Source: an uncultured Pseudomonadota bacterium
GTDB taxonomy: Bacteria; Myxococcota_A; UBA9042; CAIXZC01
Assembly: GCA_937884235.1 (NCBI GenBank)
Contig: CALGBT010000815.1
Span: 1-34,061, forward strand
Length of the DNA: 34,061 bases
Reading direction: 5' to 3'
The position numbers were made by a program, and so were the translations under genes. How positions within the stretch are numbered: the first letter of the stretch is position 1; the number at the start of each line of letters is the position of its first letter. The notes under the pieces are model-generated. The model did no database searches. It was not told the DNA's origin and worked only from the letters and a program-made list of their open reading frames with translations. Positions 15,695-24,614 of this stretch are shown here, piece after piece.

Positions 15695-16252
15695 ATGATC
15701 TTTCAGTGGACCATTCTGCTACTCATTTCTCCCCTTATGATGCCGGCCATGCCGGCAGGACGACCGCCTGACCCCGGGGAACTGGTGATAACCGAGATCA
15801 TGGTGGACCCACATGCGACAAAGGACACCTACGGGGAGTACCTGGAGGTCACCAACGTCAGCGACGACCCAGTCCAACTGCTCGGTCTCATAGTCCGGGA
15901 TCACGACCGTGACTGGTGCCCGGTGACACGGCCACTGCTGGTCCCAGCCGGCCGGGCCGTGGTCTTTGCCCGCCGCTGGGAACCGTCGGCCAATGGCGGG
16001 TTCTTCCCCAGCTACCTCTGCACGGGCCATGCGCTCCACCTCAAAAACGACCGCGACAGCATCGTCCTCGACTGGTACGGGGTGGACATCGACGAGGTCA
16101 CCTATCGAGCCCGGGAGTGGCCGCTAGAACCGGGCAAAGCCATGGAACTGGACCGCTCCTGCTATGACTCGGCCATCAACGATGAACCGTCGGCGTGGGC
16201 CAGGTCACGCACCCCCATGCCCAGCGGCGACTTTGGCACACCCGGGAAATAG
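15695..16252 (+). CDS. Exported lamin-tail-domain (LTD) protein
   Basis: A 185-aa protein with a signal peptide (MIFQWTILLLISPLMMPAMPAG). The mature part is one lamin tail domain: GELVITEIMVDPHATKDTYGEYLEVTNVSDDPVQLLGLIVRDHD, then PLLVPAGRAVVFARRWEP, DSIVLDWYGVDIDEVTYR and PLEPGKAMEL. The pattern ITEIM.DP / GEYLEVTN / VPAGRAVVFAR is characteristic. In bacteria this Ig-like domain is common in secreted proteins and may serve adhesion or attachment to other exported proteins; no catalytic residues are seen. Two Cys (YLC, DRSC) might pair. AAGGAGG 5 bases before ATG 15695 decides the start over the frame from 15653. It is followed by the amylase gene 93 bases later. Confidence 0.85.
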   Translation: MIFQWTILLLISPLMMPAMPAGRPPDPGELVITEIMVDPHATKDTYGEYLEVTNVSDDPVQLLGLIVRDHDRDWCPVTRPLLVPAGRAVVFARRWEPSANGGFFPSYLCTGHALHLKNDRDSIVLDWYGVDIDEVTYRAREWPLEPGKAMELDRSCYDSAINDEPSAWARSRTPMPSGDFGTPGK

Positions 16253-16282
16253 GGCACCGCCAGAAAGGCACTGCGAAAATGT

Positions 16283-16310
16283 TTGCAACCTCTACCCAGA
16301 TGAGTAGACT
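16283..16310 (+). promoter_or_regulatory. Candidate promoter of the amylase gene
   Basis: TTGCAA (16283-16288), a 16-base spacer and TAGACT (16305-16310), 35 bases before the ATG. Each hexamer matches consensus at 4 of 6 positions. Confidence 0.4.
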
Positions 16311-16345
16311 CGGCTTGAAAAGCGTAACTCAAAACGGAGGCACGC

Positions 16346-18730
16346 ATGCCGCCAGTTGCCCGACCGGTCCTGATTTCGCTCATTGCTCTGGCCCTCGCTG
16401 CGTGCGAGCAGTCACCGGCCTCCTATGATTACCACGGAGCCACCGCAGACCTTACAGCACCAGATCTGGGCGCCACCACCGTTGACCTTTTCGCTCCCCC
16501 CGACGGCGACACCCTGGACTCTTTGCCAGATGTCGAGGAGCAGGACATGCCGCCACTGGACGATGATGTCGTGGCAGGAGATCAGGAGCCAGGAAACGAC
16601 AGTGCCGACAGCGATGCCGAGAGCGAACCGGAGTTGAATTGCGGCGAGGTGTTACTCACCTACGCCGGGGCCCCGGGCGTGCAGGAAGTGCTGGTCTCAG
16701 GTTCCTTCAACGATTGGGGCGACAGCGCCGCCACCGCAACGGTGCTGACTGACGACGACGGGGACGACACGTGGCAGGCATTGGTAACCCTCCCTCCCGG
16801 CAGCTACCAGTACAAGTTTGTTGTCGACGGCGTGTGGCTGGCCGACCCGGCCAACCCCAATCAGGCTGACGACGGCTACGGCGGCATTAACTCCGTTCTT
16901 GTTGTCGCACCCTGCCCGCAGCCCGGTGCTCTGACCCTCAAGGATCATGCCACCGATGAGTTCGGCGGTTTTCACGCCACCTTCACCGCCCTTGCCGGGG
17001 AAGCACCGGCGCAGGCTGAGGTCTCCGTCACGGTGGACCACGAGCCCGTGGCCGATGCCGTTGATGTCAACGAAGATACTGTGGAGATCACTGTCGAGGG
17101 TTTGCCCCAGGGCATCCACGATGTGCGGGTCACGGTGGGCGACAGGACTTACCTGCTGAAAGTCTATGTTGACATCAGCACCGATTGGCGAGAGACCATT
17201 CTCTACTTTGTTATGACCGACCGTTTCGCCAACGGCGACGCCGCCAACGATGGGCCGCTTGAAGATGTGGACTGGCGGACCAACTATCAGGGTGGGGATT
17301 TCGCCGGCGTGACCCAGAAGCTCGAGGCGGGCTACTTCGACGACCTCGGAGTCGGGGCCATCTGGCTGAGCTGGCCCGTGGACAACCCCGGCGGCTTCCA
17401 CGATGGCGGGCGCCCTTCCCAGCACTACTGCGGCATGGACCCCAAGACCGCCCCCATGGAGGGAACTCGCTACACCGGCTATCACGGCTACTGGCCTTCG
17501 GACCTCTACAAGACGGAGGAACACTTCGGCACCATGGCGGAACTGCAGGCACTGGTCACCACTGCCCATGCCCACGGCATCCGCATCCTCCTCGACTTCA
17601 CGGCCAACCACGTTCACGAATCATCGCCCTTCTTCCAGGAGCACAAGGATGACGGCTTCTTCCACTTCCCCGCAGAAATCTGCCAGGACGTGGGTTGGGA
17701 CAACAAACCCGTGAGTTGCTGGTTCACCAGCTACCTGCCGGATCTGAACTACAGGAATGCTGCGGCCATTGAGGCAGTCCTCGACTACGCCATGTTCTGG
17801 GCCAAAGAGACCGGTTGTGACGGCTTTCGCCTCGATGCTGTAAAGCACATTGAGATGGAGTTCGTGCACGCACTGCGCGCCCGAGCCAAAGTAGAGATGG
17901 AACTGACGGGGATCGATTTCTATATCGTCGGCGAGACCTTCACCGGCGATGCGGGACTCATCAAGAGCTTTATCGGGACTGACAAGATCCATGGGCAATT
18001 CGATTTCCCGGCCAACATGCAGCTCCTCAAGGCCTTCGCCAGAGAGGAGATCGGCCTCGACGAGATGGATGAAGCCGTGCGTACCGCCAAGGCCAGCTAT
18101 GGCCCCGATGCGATCATGTCCAACTTCATTGGCAATCATGATATCGCCCGGTTTGTCAGCCAGGCCTCGGGGATGATCTCCTGTGGCATCTGGGATGTGG
18201 TGAGCAACATAGCTCAGGGTTGGCTGGCCCCACCCAACAAACCGACCAACGCGGATGCGTACAATCGCCTCAAGCTGGCCTTCACCTATATCATGACCAT
18301 CCCCGGCATCCCCCTGATCTACTACGGCGATGAGTTTGGCATGCCGGGCGCTGGCGACCCCGACAACCGGCGCATGATGTACTTTGGCAACGACTTGAGC
18401 TTCGATGAAACTGACACCCTGCAGTTCTTGCGGCAACTGGGCACGGCTCGCAATGCGCACCCGGCTTTGGCCCGGGGTGATTGGCTCGGTCCCCTTTGGT
18501 CCGAGGGGGACTTTCTGGCCTACGCCCGCACCGCCGCTGGTGACCGCGTCCTCATCCTCATCAACCGCTCAGCTGAAGCGAAAACGGGCAAGATAGACCT
18601 GACCCAAACCCTGATCCCAGGCGGCACAGTACTAGTCGACGTCTTTTCCGGAACCAGCGTTACCGTGGATCAGAACCTGCAATTCTCTTTCTCAATTCCC
18701 GGTCGCTCCGCGGCGATTTACACTCAGTAG
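16346..18730 (+). CDS. Lipid-anchored GH13 alpha-amylase with N-terminal glycogen/starch-binding-like domain
   Basis: A 794-aa surface enzyme expected to cut alpha-1,4-glucans. Lipobox ALAAC (Cys20, then Glu) is followed by an acidic linker to about residue 100. Residues about 102-190 form a CBM48/AMPK-type domain (VQEVLVSGSFNDWG, then YQYKFVVDGVWLADPANP). A further beta-rich segment follows to about 280. The GH13 barrel starts at ILYFVMTDRFANGD (about 284). It has region I DFTANHV (about 416), region II GFRLDAVKH with nucleophile Asp497, region III VGETF with acid/base Glu530, and region IV GNHD with Asp599, so all three catalytic residues are present. A beta-sandwich C-domain closes the protein (RVLILINRSAEAKTG). 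GGAGG precedes ATG 16346. The exact specificity (amylase, pullulanase-like or other) is open. Confidence 0.92.
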   Translation: MPPVARPVLISLIALALAACEQSPASYDYHGATADLTAPDLGATTVDLFAPPDGDTLDSLPDVEEQDMPPLDDDVVAGDQEPGNDSADSDAESEPELNCGEVLLTYAGAPGVQEVLVSGSFNDWGDSAATATVLTDDDGDDTWQALVTLPPGSYQYKFVVDGVWLADPANPNQADDGYGGINSVLVVAPCPQPGALTLKDHATDEFGGFHATFTALAGEAPAQAEVSVTVDHEPVADAVDVNEDTVEITVEGLPQGIHDVRVTVGDRTYLLKVYVDISTDWRETILYFVMTDRFANGDAANDGPLEDVDWRTNYQGGDFAGVTQKLEAGYFDDLGVGAIWLSWPVDNPGGFHDGGRPSQHYCGMDPKTAPMEGTRYTGYHGYWPSDLYKTEEHFGTMAELQALVTTAHAHGIRILLDFTANHVHESSPFFQEHKDDGFFHFPAEICQDVGWDNKPVSCWFTSYLPDLNYRNAAAIEAVLDYAMFWAKETGCDGFRLDAVKHIEMEFVHALRARAKVEMELTGIDFYIVGETFTGDAGLIKSFIGTDKIHGQFDFPANMQLLKAFAREEIGLDEMDEAVRTAKASYGPDAIMSNFIGNHDIARFVSQASGMISCGIWDVVSNIAQGWLAPPNKPTNADAYNRLKLAFTYIMTIPGIPLIYYGDEFGMPGAGDPDNRRMMYFGNDLSFDETDTLQFLRQLGTARNAHPALARGDWLGPLWSEGDFLAYARTAAGDRVLILINRSAEAKTGKIDLTQTLIPGGTVLVDVFSGTSVTVDQNLQFSFSIPGRSAAIYTQ

Positions 18731-18742
18731 TGCGCTTGGCGT

Positions 18743-18771
18743 TTGCCAATTCCCACGCTTTGTCAGATAAT
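18743..18771 (+). promoter_or_regulatory. Candidate sigma-70 promoter of the Cys-rich/PBP/two-component operon
   Basis: TTGCCA (18743-18748), a 17-base spacer and GATAAT (18766-18771). This is the best-spaced promoter match in the window, 41 bases before the ATG. No promoter of this quality was seen within the operon. Confidence 0.55.
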
Positions 18772-18812
18772 CGGCACCATAGAGACCGCCGCCCATAGCA
18801 CGAGGAATCGCC

Positions 18813-21800
18813 ATGAATCGTTTCGCCCTTGCCGCAGCCCTTCTGCTCGCAACAACTCTCCTGCTGGCGTGCAGCAACCAGGGGGGCGTAACACTCCTCA
18901 AGGATGCCATGGATTCCCAACAGGGGGACGGCAAAACTGTGCTGGACATGGCGGTCGAAGAGAGCCTCAGCGACCTGCGGCACGACGCCTGGACTGAGGA
19001 CAACCGTGGCGATACTGCCGACCTCCGCGACGAGCCCAGCGACTTCGGCACACCTTGCTCCGACAACGACGACTGCCTTTCCGGGCTGTGCATCCCGCAT
19101 CGGGGTGAGCTGGTCTGCTCCCATGAATGTGTAGAAGAGTGCCCCGACGGATTCATCTGCAGTGCCATCACTTCCGGCGGCCCGGACATGTTCTTTGCCT
19201 GCATCAGCCTCTACCCGTCACTCTGCTTGCCCTGCTCGTCCAGCGACGATTGCGAGCCGGGCCCAGGCGTGCCCACGGCCTGCGTCATCTACCCGGGCGA
19301 GGGCTCCTTCTGCGCCACCCAATGCACTGAGGAGATTCTCTGCCCCGAGGGAAGCTACTGCCTCGACGTCGATACCATGGAAGGGGGCAGCGGCAACTAC
19401 TGCACCAGGAACCAGGGCCCCTGCGAGTGTACTCAGTTCGCCATTGCCACGGGCCTCAAGACGCCCTGCTCGGTGACCAACGACTTTGGCACCTGCTCCG
19501 GCAACCGGGTATGCCAGGCCGATGGTCTGACCGAATGTAATGCAGCAGTCCCCAACGAGGAGTTCTGCAACGGCGCCGACGACAACTGTGACGGCCAGGT
19601 AGACGAGGGTACCTGCGTCGATGACAACCCTTGCACCCTGGATGAATGCCAGCCCAACCAAGGCTGCATCTTCACCCCACAGGAGGGGATGGAGTGCGAC
19701 GACGGCGACCCCTGCACGGTTGCCGAGCTGTGCCTGGCCGGCATCTGCCAGGGGTCGCCGGTGACTTGCAGCGATGACAACCAGTGCACCGATGACCTCT
19801 GCAGCATCGACGGTGGCTGCTCCTTTGAGCCCAACCAGGATGCCTGTGATGACGGTGACCCGTGCACCGTTGGCGATACCTGCAAGCTGGGACTCTGCAC
19901 GAGCACACCGATTGCGTGCAACTGCACGGTCGATGCCGATTGCAAAGCCCTGGAAGACGGCGATGCCTGCAACGGCACTCTTTTCTGCGACGTCTCGCAG
20001 ATCCCATATCAATGCCAGCCCGTGCCCGGCAGCGTCGTTGACTGCCCGGCACCGGAGGGAAAGAACAAGCTCTGCATGGCCGCCTGGTGCGACCCGTCGG
20101 ACGGCAGCTGCTCGCTGGTTCCAGCCAACGGGGGAAACCCCTGTGACGACGGCAATAAGTGCACTTATGGTGAGAGCTGCAGCGACGGCGCCTGTGTTGG
20201 CGGCAAAGCCCTCAACTGCAATGACGGCGATCCCTGCACCGATGACGCCTGCCAGGCGACGACAGGCTGCACAGCCACCTTCAATGACGCCCCCTGCGAT
20301 AATGGCAACTTCTGCACCACCAATGACTTCTGCGTCGCCGGGGAATGTACCGCGGGAGAAGCGCTCAACTGCAACGACAACAACGCCTGTACCAACGATA
20401 TCTGCAACCCGGTCAAGGGCTGCCTGCACACCAACAGCAGTCAACCCTGCGACGACCTCGACCCCTGCACCGAGCAAGACTCCTGCTCCGGCGGATTCTG
20501 CCTGGGCACCGTCCCCAAGAATTGTAACGACAACAACCCCTGCACGGACGACATCTGCGTTCCCCTGGCGGGTTGCTCCTACAACAACAACAGCAATCCG
20601 TGCAGTGACGGCAATGCCTGTACGGTGGCCGACAAGTGCGTCGGTGGTTCCTGCAATCCCGGGAACACCCTTGATTGCGATGACGGCAATGTCTGCACCA
20701 ACGACTCATGCTCGCCTGCGGAAGGCTGCCAGCATGCCCCCAACAAGTCCCCCTGCGACGACAACAACTCCTGTACCTCGCAGGACCAGTGCGCTGCGGG
20801 CAAGTGCATCGGCAGTGCCGATGTTGATTGCGACGATGACAATCCCTGCACCAAGGATCTCTGCCTCGCCAATGGTGGTTGCCAACACGAGAATGTGGTG
20901 GCACCGTGTAGCGATGGCAACCCCTGTACTGCGGGGGACATTTGCGCCAACGGCGAGTGTCAACCTGGAGACTCTGTGGATTGCGACGATGGCAACGTCT
21001 GTACTGCCGATTCCTGCAGCCAGAGCAATGGGTTGTGCCTCCATTCCCCCACCCCCGGGGATTGTGACGACAACAACCCGTGTACAACGAAGGACGCCTG
21101 CGGTGGTGGCAAATGCGTCGGCACTACTCCTCCCGATTGCAACGACCAGAACGTTTGCACTACCGACTACTGCGACCCGGCCAGTGGCTGCGTTCACCTG
21201 CTCAACAGCGCACCCTGTGATGACGACAACCTTTGCACCACCAAAGACCAGTGCAACCTCGGCGAGTGCGCCGGCGGTCCAGCCCTCTCCTGCACCGACG
21301 GAAATCCCTGCACCGACGACGGCTGCAACGCGGCGACCGGCTGCACCTTCACGCCCAACACCACACCTTGCGACGATGCCAACGCATGCACTGAGGGCGA
21401 TACCTGCAAGTCCGGGTGGTGCGTAGGCGTCGCCTCCAGTTGCGACGATCTCAACCCCTGCACCGCGGACAGCTGCGACCCGGGGGTCGGTTGCCTGCAC
21501 CTGCCTGCGGCGGGTGCTTGTGACGACAACGATGCTTGCACCGGCGATGATCTCTGCGCCAATGGACTGTGCGGCAGCGGGCCCGCAGTCAACTGCAACG
21601 ACGGCAACATCTGCACTGCCGACGCCTGCGACGCCGATACCGGTTGCACGCACACACCGACGGACGGAGGGTGCGACGACGACAATGCTTGCACCGTGGG
21701 TGATTCCTGCAATGAGGGCACCTGTCAAGCCGGGGGCATAGCCCTTGACTGCGACGACAGCGAGGTCTGCACCGATGATTCCTGCGACCCTGACCTGGGC

Positions 21801-22388
21801 TGCCAGCACACCAACAACGCAGTAGCCTGTGATGACAGCAACCAGTGCACCGTGGGCGATGTCTGTGCCATTGGCGTTTGCACCGCCGGGCCAGCTACCC
21901 TCGACTGCAGTGACAACGACCCCTGCACCACCGACACCTGCGACCCGAACCTCGGGTGCCAGCACTCGGGAGGCGGCTGCCTGCAATTCAGTCACGCCTT
22001 CAGCGCCGGCCCCACCACAGGAGCCGCCTGCAACAAGTGGAACGCCTTCCGGGCCACGCTGACTGGCAACTACAGCAAGGTCACCATCAAGGGCACTTAC
22101 GACCAGGTCGGCGTCTCCTGCACCGGGGCCAGCGCCAATGCCATCTGCAACTCGCTGCGCACCAAATCGGCCGGCTCCTGGAGCTGCGGCGGGCGGACCT
22201 GGCGCACTGGGGACTGCGGCGGTGACATCGAGGTCAACGCCAATGGCGACATGTGCAATTGTCCGGGCAACGGTTACACCGTGCGACCCTGCATAGACTA
22301 CCCGGGGTCGTCAAACCCCAACTGGGGCGGAGCCCTCACAGAGACCTGCAACAGTCCAACGCAAACCCTTGAACTGATTTGCCAGTAG
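18813..22388 (+). CDS. Giant Cys-rich repeat lipoprotein with Trp/Cys C-terminal cap
   Basis: A 1191-aa predicted outer-membrane lipoprotein. Lipobox LLLAC (Cys20, then Ser) is followed by an acidic linker, a Cys-rich head (about 75-245), MopE-like CNGADDNCDGQVDE (about 252) and 51-aa repeats from residue 268. There are two repeats, the conserved insert (ACNGTLFC ... PYQC ... CPAPEG), about 11 more and a half-unit ending near 1055. The last 135 residues are a different domain, with NKWNAFRATLTGNYSKVTIKGT, CGGRTWRTGDCGGDIEVNA and NWGGALTETC, ending LELICQ. I do not recognise it. GAGGAA precedes ATG 18813. The stop is 5 bases from the next gene, so this surface protein heads an operon with a binding protein and a two-component system. 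It is a paralogue of the proteins at 11880 and 31298. Confidence 0.88.
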   Translation: MNRFALAAALLLATTLLLACSNQGGVTLLKDAMDSQQGDGKTVLDMAVEESLSDLRHDAWTEDNRGDTADLRDEPSDFGTPCSDNDDCLSGLCIPHRGELVCSHECVEECPDGFICSAITSGGPDMFFACISLYPSLCLPCSSSDDCEPGPGVPTACVIYPGEGSFCATQCTEEILCPEGSYCLDVDTMEGGSGNYCTRNQGPCECTQFAIATGLKTPCSVTNDFGTCSGNRVCQADGLTECNAAVPNEEFCNGADDNCDGQVDEGTCVDDNPCTLDECQPNQGCIFTPQEGMECDDGDPCTVAELCLAGICQGSPVTCSDDNQCTDDLCSIDGGCSFEPNQDACDDGDPCTVGDTCKLGLCTSTPIACNCTVDADCKALEDGDACNGTLFCDVSQIPYQCQPVPGSVVDCPAPEGKNKLCMAAWCDPSDGSCSLVPANGGNPCDDGNKCTYGESCSDGACVGGKALNCNDGDPCTDDACQATTGCTATFNDAPCDNGNFCTTNDFCVAGECTAGEALNCNDNNACTNDICNPVKGCLHTNSSQPCDDLDPCTEQDSCSGGFCLGTVPKNCNDNNPCTDDICVPLAGCSYNNNSNPCSDGNACTVADKCVGGSCNPGNTLDCDDGNVCTNDSCSPAEGCQHAPNKSPCDDNNSCTSQDQCAAGKCIGSADVDCDDDNPCTKDLCLANGGCQHENVVAPCSDGNPCTAGDICANGECQPGDSVDCDDGNVCTADSCSQSNGLCLHSPTPGDCDDNNPCTTKDACGGGKCVGTTPPDCNDQNVCTTDYCDPASGCVHLLNSAPCDDDNLCTTKDQCNLGECAGGPALSCTDGNPCTDDGCNAATGCTFTPNTTPCDDANACTEGDTCKSGWCVGVASSCDDLNPCTADSCDPGVGCLHLPAAGACDDNDACTGDDLCANGLCGSGPAVNCNDGNICTADACDADTGCTHTPTDGGCDDDNACTVGDSCNEGTCQAGGIALDCDDSEVCTDDSCDPDLGCQHTNNAVACDDSNQCTVGDVCAIGVCTAGPATLDCSDNDPCTTDTCDPNLGCQHSGGGCLQFSHAFSAGPTTGAACNKWNAFRATLTGNYSKVTIKGTYDQVGVSCTGASANAICNSLRTKSAGSWSCGGRTWRTGDCGGDIEVNANGDMCNCPGNGYTVRPCIDYPGSSNPNWGGALTETCNSPTQTLELICQ
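19614..21978 (+). repeat. Tandem 51-codon Cys/Asp-rich repeats (paralogue 2)
   Basis: About 13 full units plus a final half-unit. A conserved insert sits after unit 2, as in the other two paralogues. A few units are a residue or two off 51. Confidence 0.8.
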
Positions 22389-22393
22389 GGACC

Positions 22394-23275
22394 ATGGGAA
22401 CCGCCACCGGAAGTCTGCATGATACCGGCGAGTTTCGTCGCCACGGCCTGTTGGCAACGGGACTCTACCTGGTCACCATCATGGCTGTGGGCGGTGCCAT
22501 GTGGGGGTTCATTTGGAGTCATGGGGCGCAACGGCCCCAGGTGACTCTGCCTGACACCGGCTCCAGGTGGGCCGACGACACCCCGGTGATTGCCGGGACC
22601 GGTGCCGCCCTGCCACTTCTCCACCACCTTACCAGGAGTTGGCGTCAAGCGGGCGGGCAGACTATCCAGGTGGCCCCAAGCATCGGCTCTGGTGGCGGAC
22701 TCGCCGCCTTGCGGGACGGTGTTATCGACTGCGCCATCGTCTCCCGTCCTCTCACCGCCGAGGAGAGAGCCGGCCGGGTTGTCCAGCAACTGGCCATGGC
22801 CCCCATCGTCCTGGCCGCAGGAAGTAATGTCCCCATGGAGAAGATCACCCCCAGGGATCTGGTGCAACTGGTGCGTCCAGCTGCCACTTCAGACTCATCC
22901 AGCGCCGGGTTTGTCCTGCGCGAACCGGGAGACTCCGGGCAGCAGTTGCTGGCAGAGGCTCTCCCGGACCTGGCAGCAGCACTAGCAGACGCCACGGCCC
23001 ATGAGTCCCGGCCAATGGCTTTCACCGATGCGGACATGGAACGACGTCTCCTGGCTCGCAGCAACCTTATTGGGGTCTTCGACCTGGGCACCATTCGCCT
23101 CCGCTCCCTACCACTCCAGGTGCTGCCCATTGAGGGACTCTCCACAGAGCTGGTCCGCCCCTTCACCCTGGTTTGCCACGCTGAGCATCGGCTTGACGGC
23201 TTTCTCCACTACCTCAACACGACGCCCGTGCGTGAAGCGCTGCTCTCTTTTGGCTATCAGCTGGGGGAGAACTAG
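22394..23275 (+). CDS. Membrane-anchored PstS-like periplasmic binding protein
   Basis: A 293-aa protein. An N-terminal membrane helix (about residues 18-40, LLATGLYLVTIMAVGGAMWGFIW) without a lipobox anchors it in the inner membrane. The rest resembles the phosphate-type solute-binding domain: TPVIAGTGAALPLLHHLTRSW, then VAPSIGSGGGLAALRDGVIDCAIVSRPLT, the usual anion-site loops (GSGGG, SRP), then FVLREPGDSGQQLL. The end, LDGFLHYLNTTPVREALLSFGYQ, matches PstS-like C-termini. No ABC permease or ATPase is nearby, so sensing is likelier than transport. It starts 5 bases after the Cys-rich gene and ends 1 base before the kinase gene. ATG 22394 was chosen over an in-frame TTG that overlaps the preceding stop; the ribosome-binding site (AGGG) is weak, consistent with coupled translation. 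Confidence 0.8.
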   Translation: MGTATGSLHDTGEFRRHGLLATGLYLVTIMAVGGAMWGFIWSHGAQRPQVTLPDTGSRWADDTPVIAGTGAALPLLHHLTRSWRQAGGQTIQVAPSIGSGGGLAALRDGVIDCAIVSRPLTAEERAGRVVQQLAMAPIVLAAGSNVPMEKITPRDLVQLVRPAATSDSSSAGFVLREPGDSGQQLLAEALPDLAAALADATAHESRPMAFTDADMERRLLARSNLIGVFDLGTIRLRSLPLQVLPIEGLSTELVRPFTLVCHAEHRLDGFLHYLNTTPVREALLSFGYQLGEN

Positions 23276-23276
23276 C

Positions 23277-24614
23277 ATGGTTTCTCGCACCTGGCAGACC
23301 AGTCTTACCTATCGCCTCGGCAGAACCGTACTGCCGCTTTCCGCGGTGGCGGCCCTGCTGCTGGCACTTAGCGCCCCGGTGGCCTGGTTCGCCCTGAAGT
23401 ACGGCGAGCTGACGCTGCGGGCCCAAGGCACAGCAGCCCGAGTTGCGGCGGAGCTGGGGCAGTTTGTGCACGAATCACCCCGGCTCTGGCCGTACAATAC
23501 GCCGAAGATAAGCCAACGCATGCAGTCACTGCTGTCCCTCGATGCCGACACCTACATTGCCGTCGTGGGCCCGGGGGGAGACAGTGCGTATGAGCGAGAC
23601 CCGCAAGATGGCCCCTATCTCTGGCACCTGGAAACTCTGTCCACTGCGGGCGGCACTGGCGGATGGGTCGTTGTGGGGGTCTCGGCCGGCAAGTTCCTGG
23701 CTACTGCGCTCACTCTGCTGGCCGGTTTCGGCCTCCTCGGGGGTGTTGTCGCAGGCTTGCTCTTCATGCTGCCAATGAAGGCCATGCGCAGCACCGAAGA
23801 ACAGCTCAGCACTACTCTGGGTAGCTTGAGCGAAGCCCAGGAGCGCCTGCGCGGCATCAATGAGGAACTGGAACTGCGCGTCCGGGAGAAGACTCAGGGA
23901 CTGGTCGATGCCCACGACCAACTCACCGCCCAGCAAGAAGCTCTTCAACGCCTCGCAGCCTCTCTCTACAATGCCCAGGAGGAAGAGCGTCACCGGATCG
24001 CCGCGGATCTGCACGATTCCGTGGGGCAGATGTTGACGGCAATTCGCGTCAATCTCGAAACCGCAGAGAGGATGCAGGAAGAAGGTTCGGACGGCGCACC
24101 ATTGGGCCCGCTCCTCCAGCACACCTCGGATCTCGTTAATCAAACCACCGACTCGATCCGGCAGGCCATCCATCTTCTCGAACCGCCGCAAATGCAGGAG
24201 GGCGGCCTGCGTCGCGCCCTCAAAGCTCTCGACCGGCAGTTTGAACTGACCCCCTATGAGATGGTTGTGGACGACTCTGGGCTACCTGAAGAGCGGCTGC
24301 CGGCAACTGTGGAGGCGCTGGCCTTCCGCATTGTCCAGGAGGCGCTCAACAACGCCCTACGCCACGGTGGTGCCGACGTTGTCAGGCTGCGCCTCGATGT
24401 CCGGGAAGGGGTTTTCCTTGTCGTTGTCGAAGACAACGGCAGTCGCGGGCGCCAGGTCTACAAGGAAGGGCACGGCCTCGCATCGTTGCGCGACAAGGTC
24501 CAGCTACTGGGCGGCCAGTTCAAAGTTGAGCCGCTGCCAAATGGCCATGCTGTAGCGGCCTCCATCCCCATTTTGACCGTCACTCCAACTGCTCCGGAGC
24601 GCGATGACGACTGA
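23277..24614 (+). CDS. Sensor histidine kinase, NarL/DegS type (HisKA_3)
   Basis: A 445-aa inner-membrane kinase. Helix 1 (about 16-38), a periplasmic sensor part of about 95 residues and helix 2 (about 139-162) are followed by a coiled coil (STEEQLSTTLGSLSEAQERL ... QQEALQRL). The HisKA_3 domain has EEERHRIAADLHDSVGQ with phospho-acceptor His246. The ATPase domain has an N box EALNNALRHGG (Asn358-359), EDNGS and GLASLRDKVQLLGG. These are hallmarks of kinases that pair with NarL/FixJ regulators, and that partner overlaps this gene by 11 bases. ATG 23277 lies 1 base after the preceding stop, with GGGGGAGA upstream. The sensor domain is not recognised; it may read out the PstS-like protein. Confidence 0.92.
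   Translation: MVSRTWQTSLTYRLGRTVLPLSAVAALLLALSAPVAWFALKYGELTLRAQGTAARVAAELGQFVHESPRLWPYNTPKISQRMQSLLSLDADTYIAVVGPGGDSAYERDPQDGPYLWHLETLSTAGGTGGWVVVGVSAGKFLATALTLLAGFGLLGGVVAGLLFMLPMKAMRSTEEQLSTTLGSLSEAQERLRGINEELELRVREKTQGLVDAHDQLTAQQEALQRLAASLYNAQEEERHRIAADLHDSVGQMLTAIRVNLETAERMQEEGSDGAPLGPLLQHTSDLVNQTTDSIRQAIHLLEPPQMQEGGLRRALKALDRQFELTPYEMVVDDSGLPEERLPATVEALAFRIVQEALNNALRHGGADVVRLRLDVREGVFLVVVEDNGSRGRQVYKEGHGLASLRDKVQLLGGQFKVEPLPNGHAVAASIPILTVTPTAPERDDD

Noticed and set aside
23001..23276. N-terminal extension of the histidine kinase
   Set aside because: It would overlap the PstS-like gene by 275 bases in another frame. ATG 23277 with GGGGGAGA upstream and a following membrane helix fits better.
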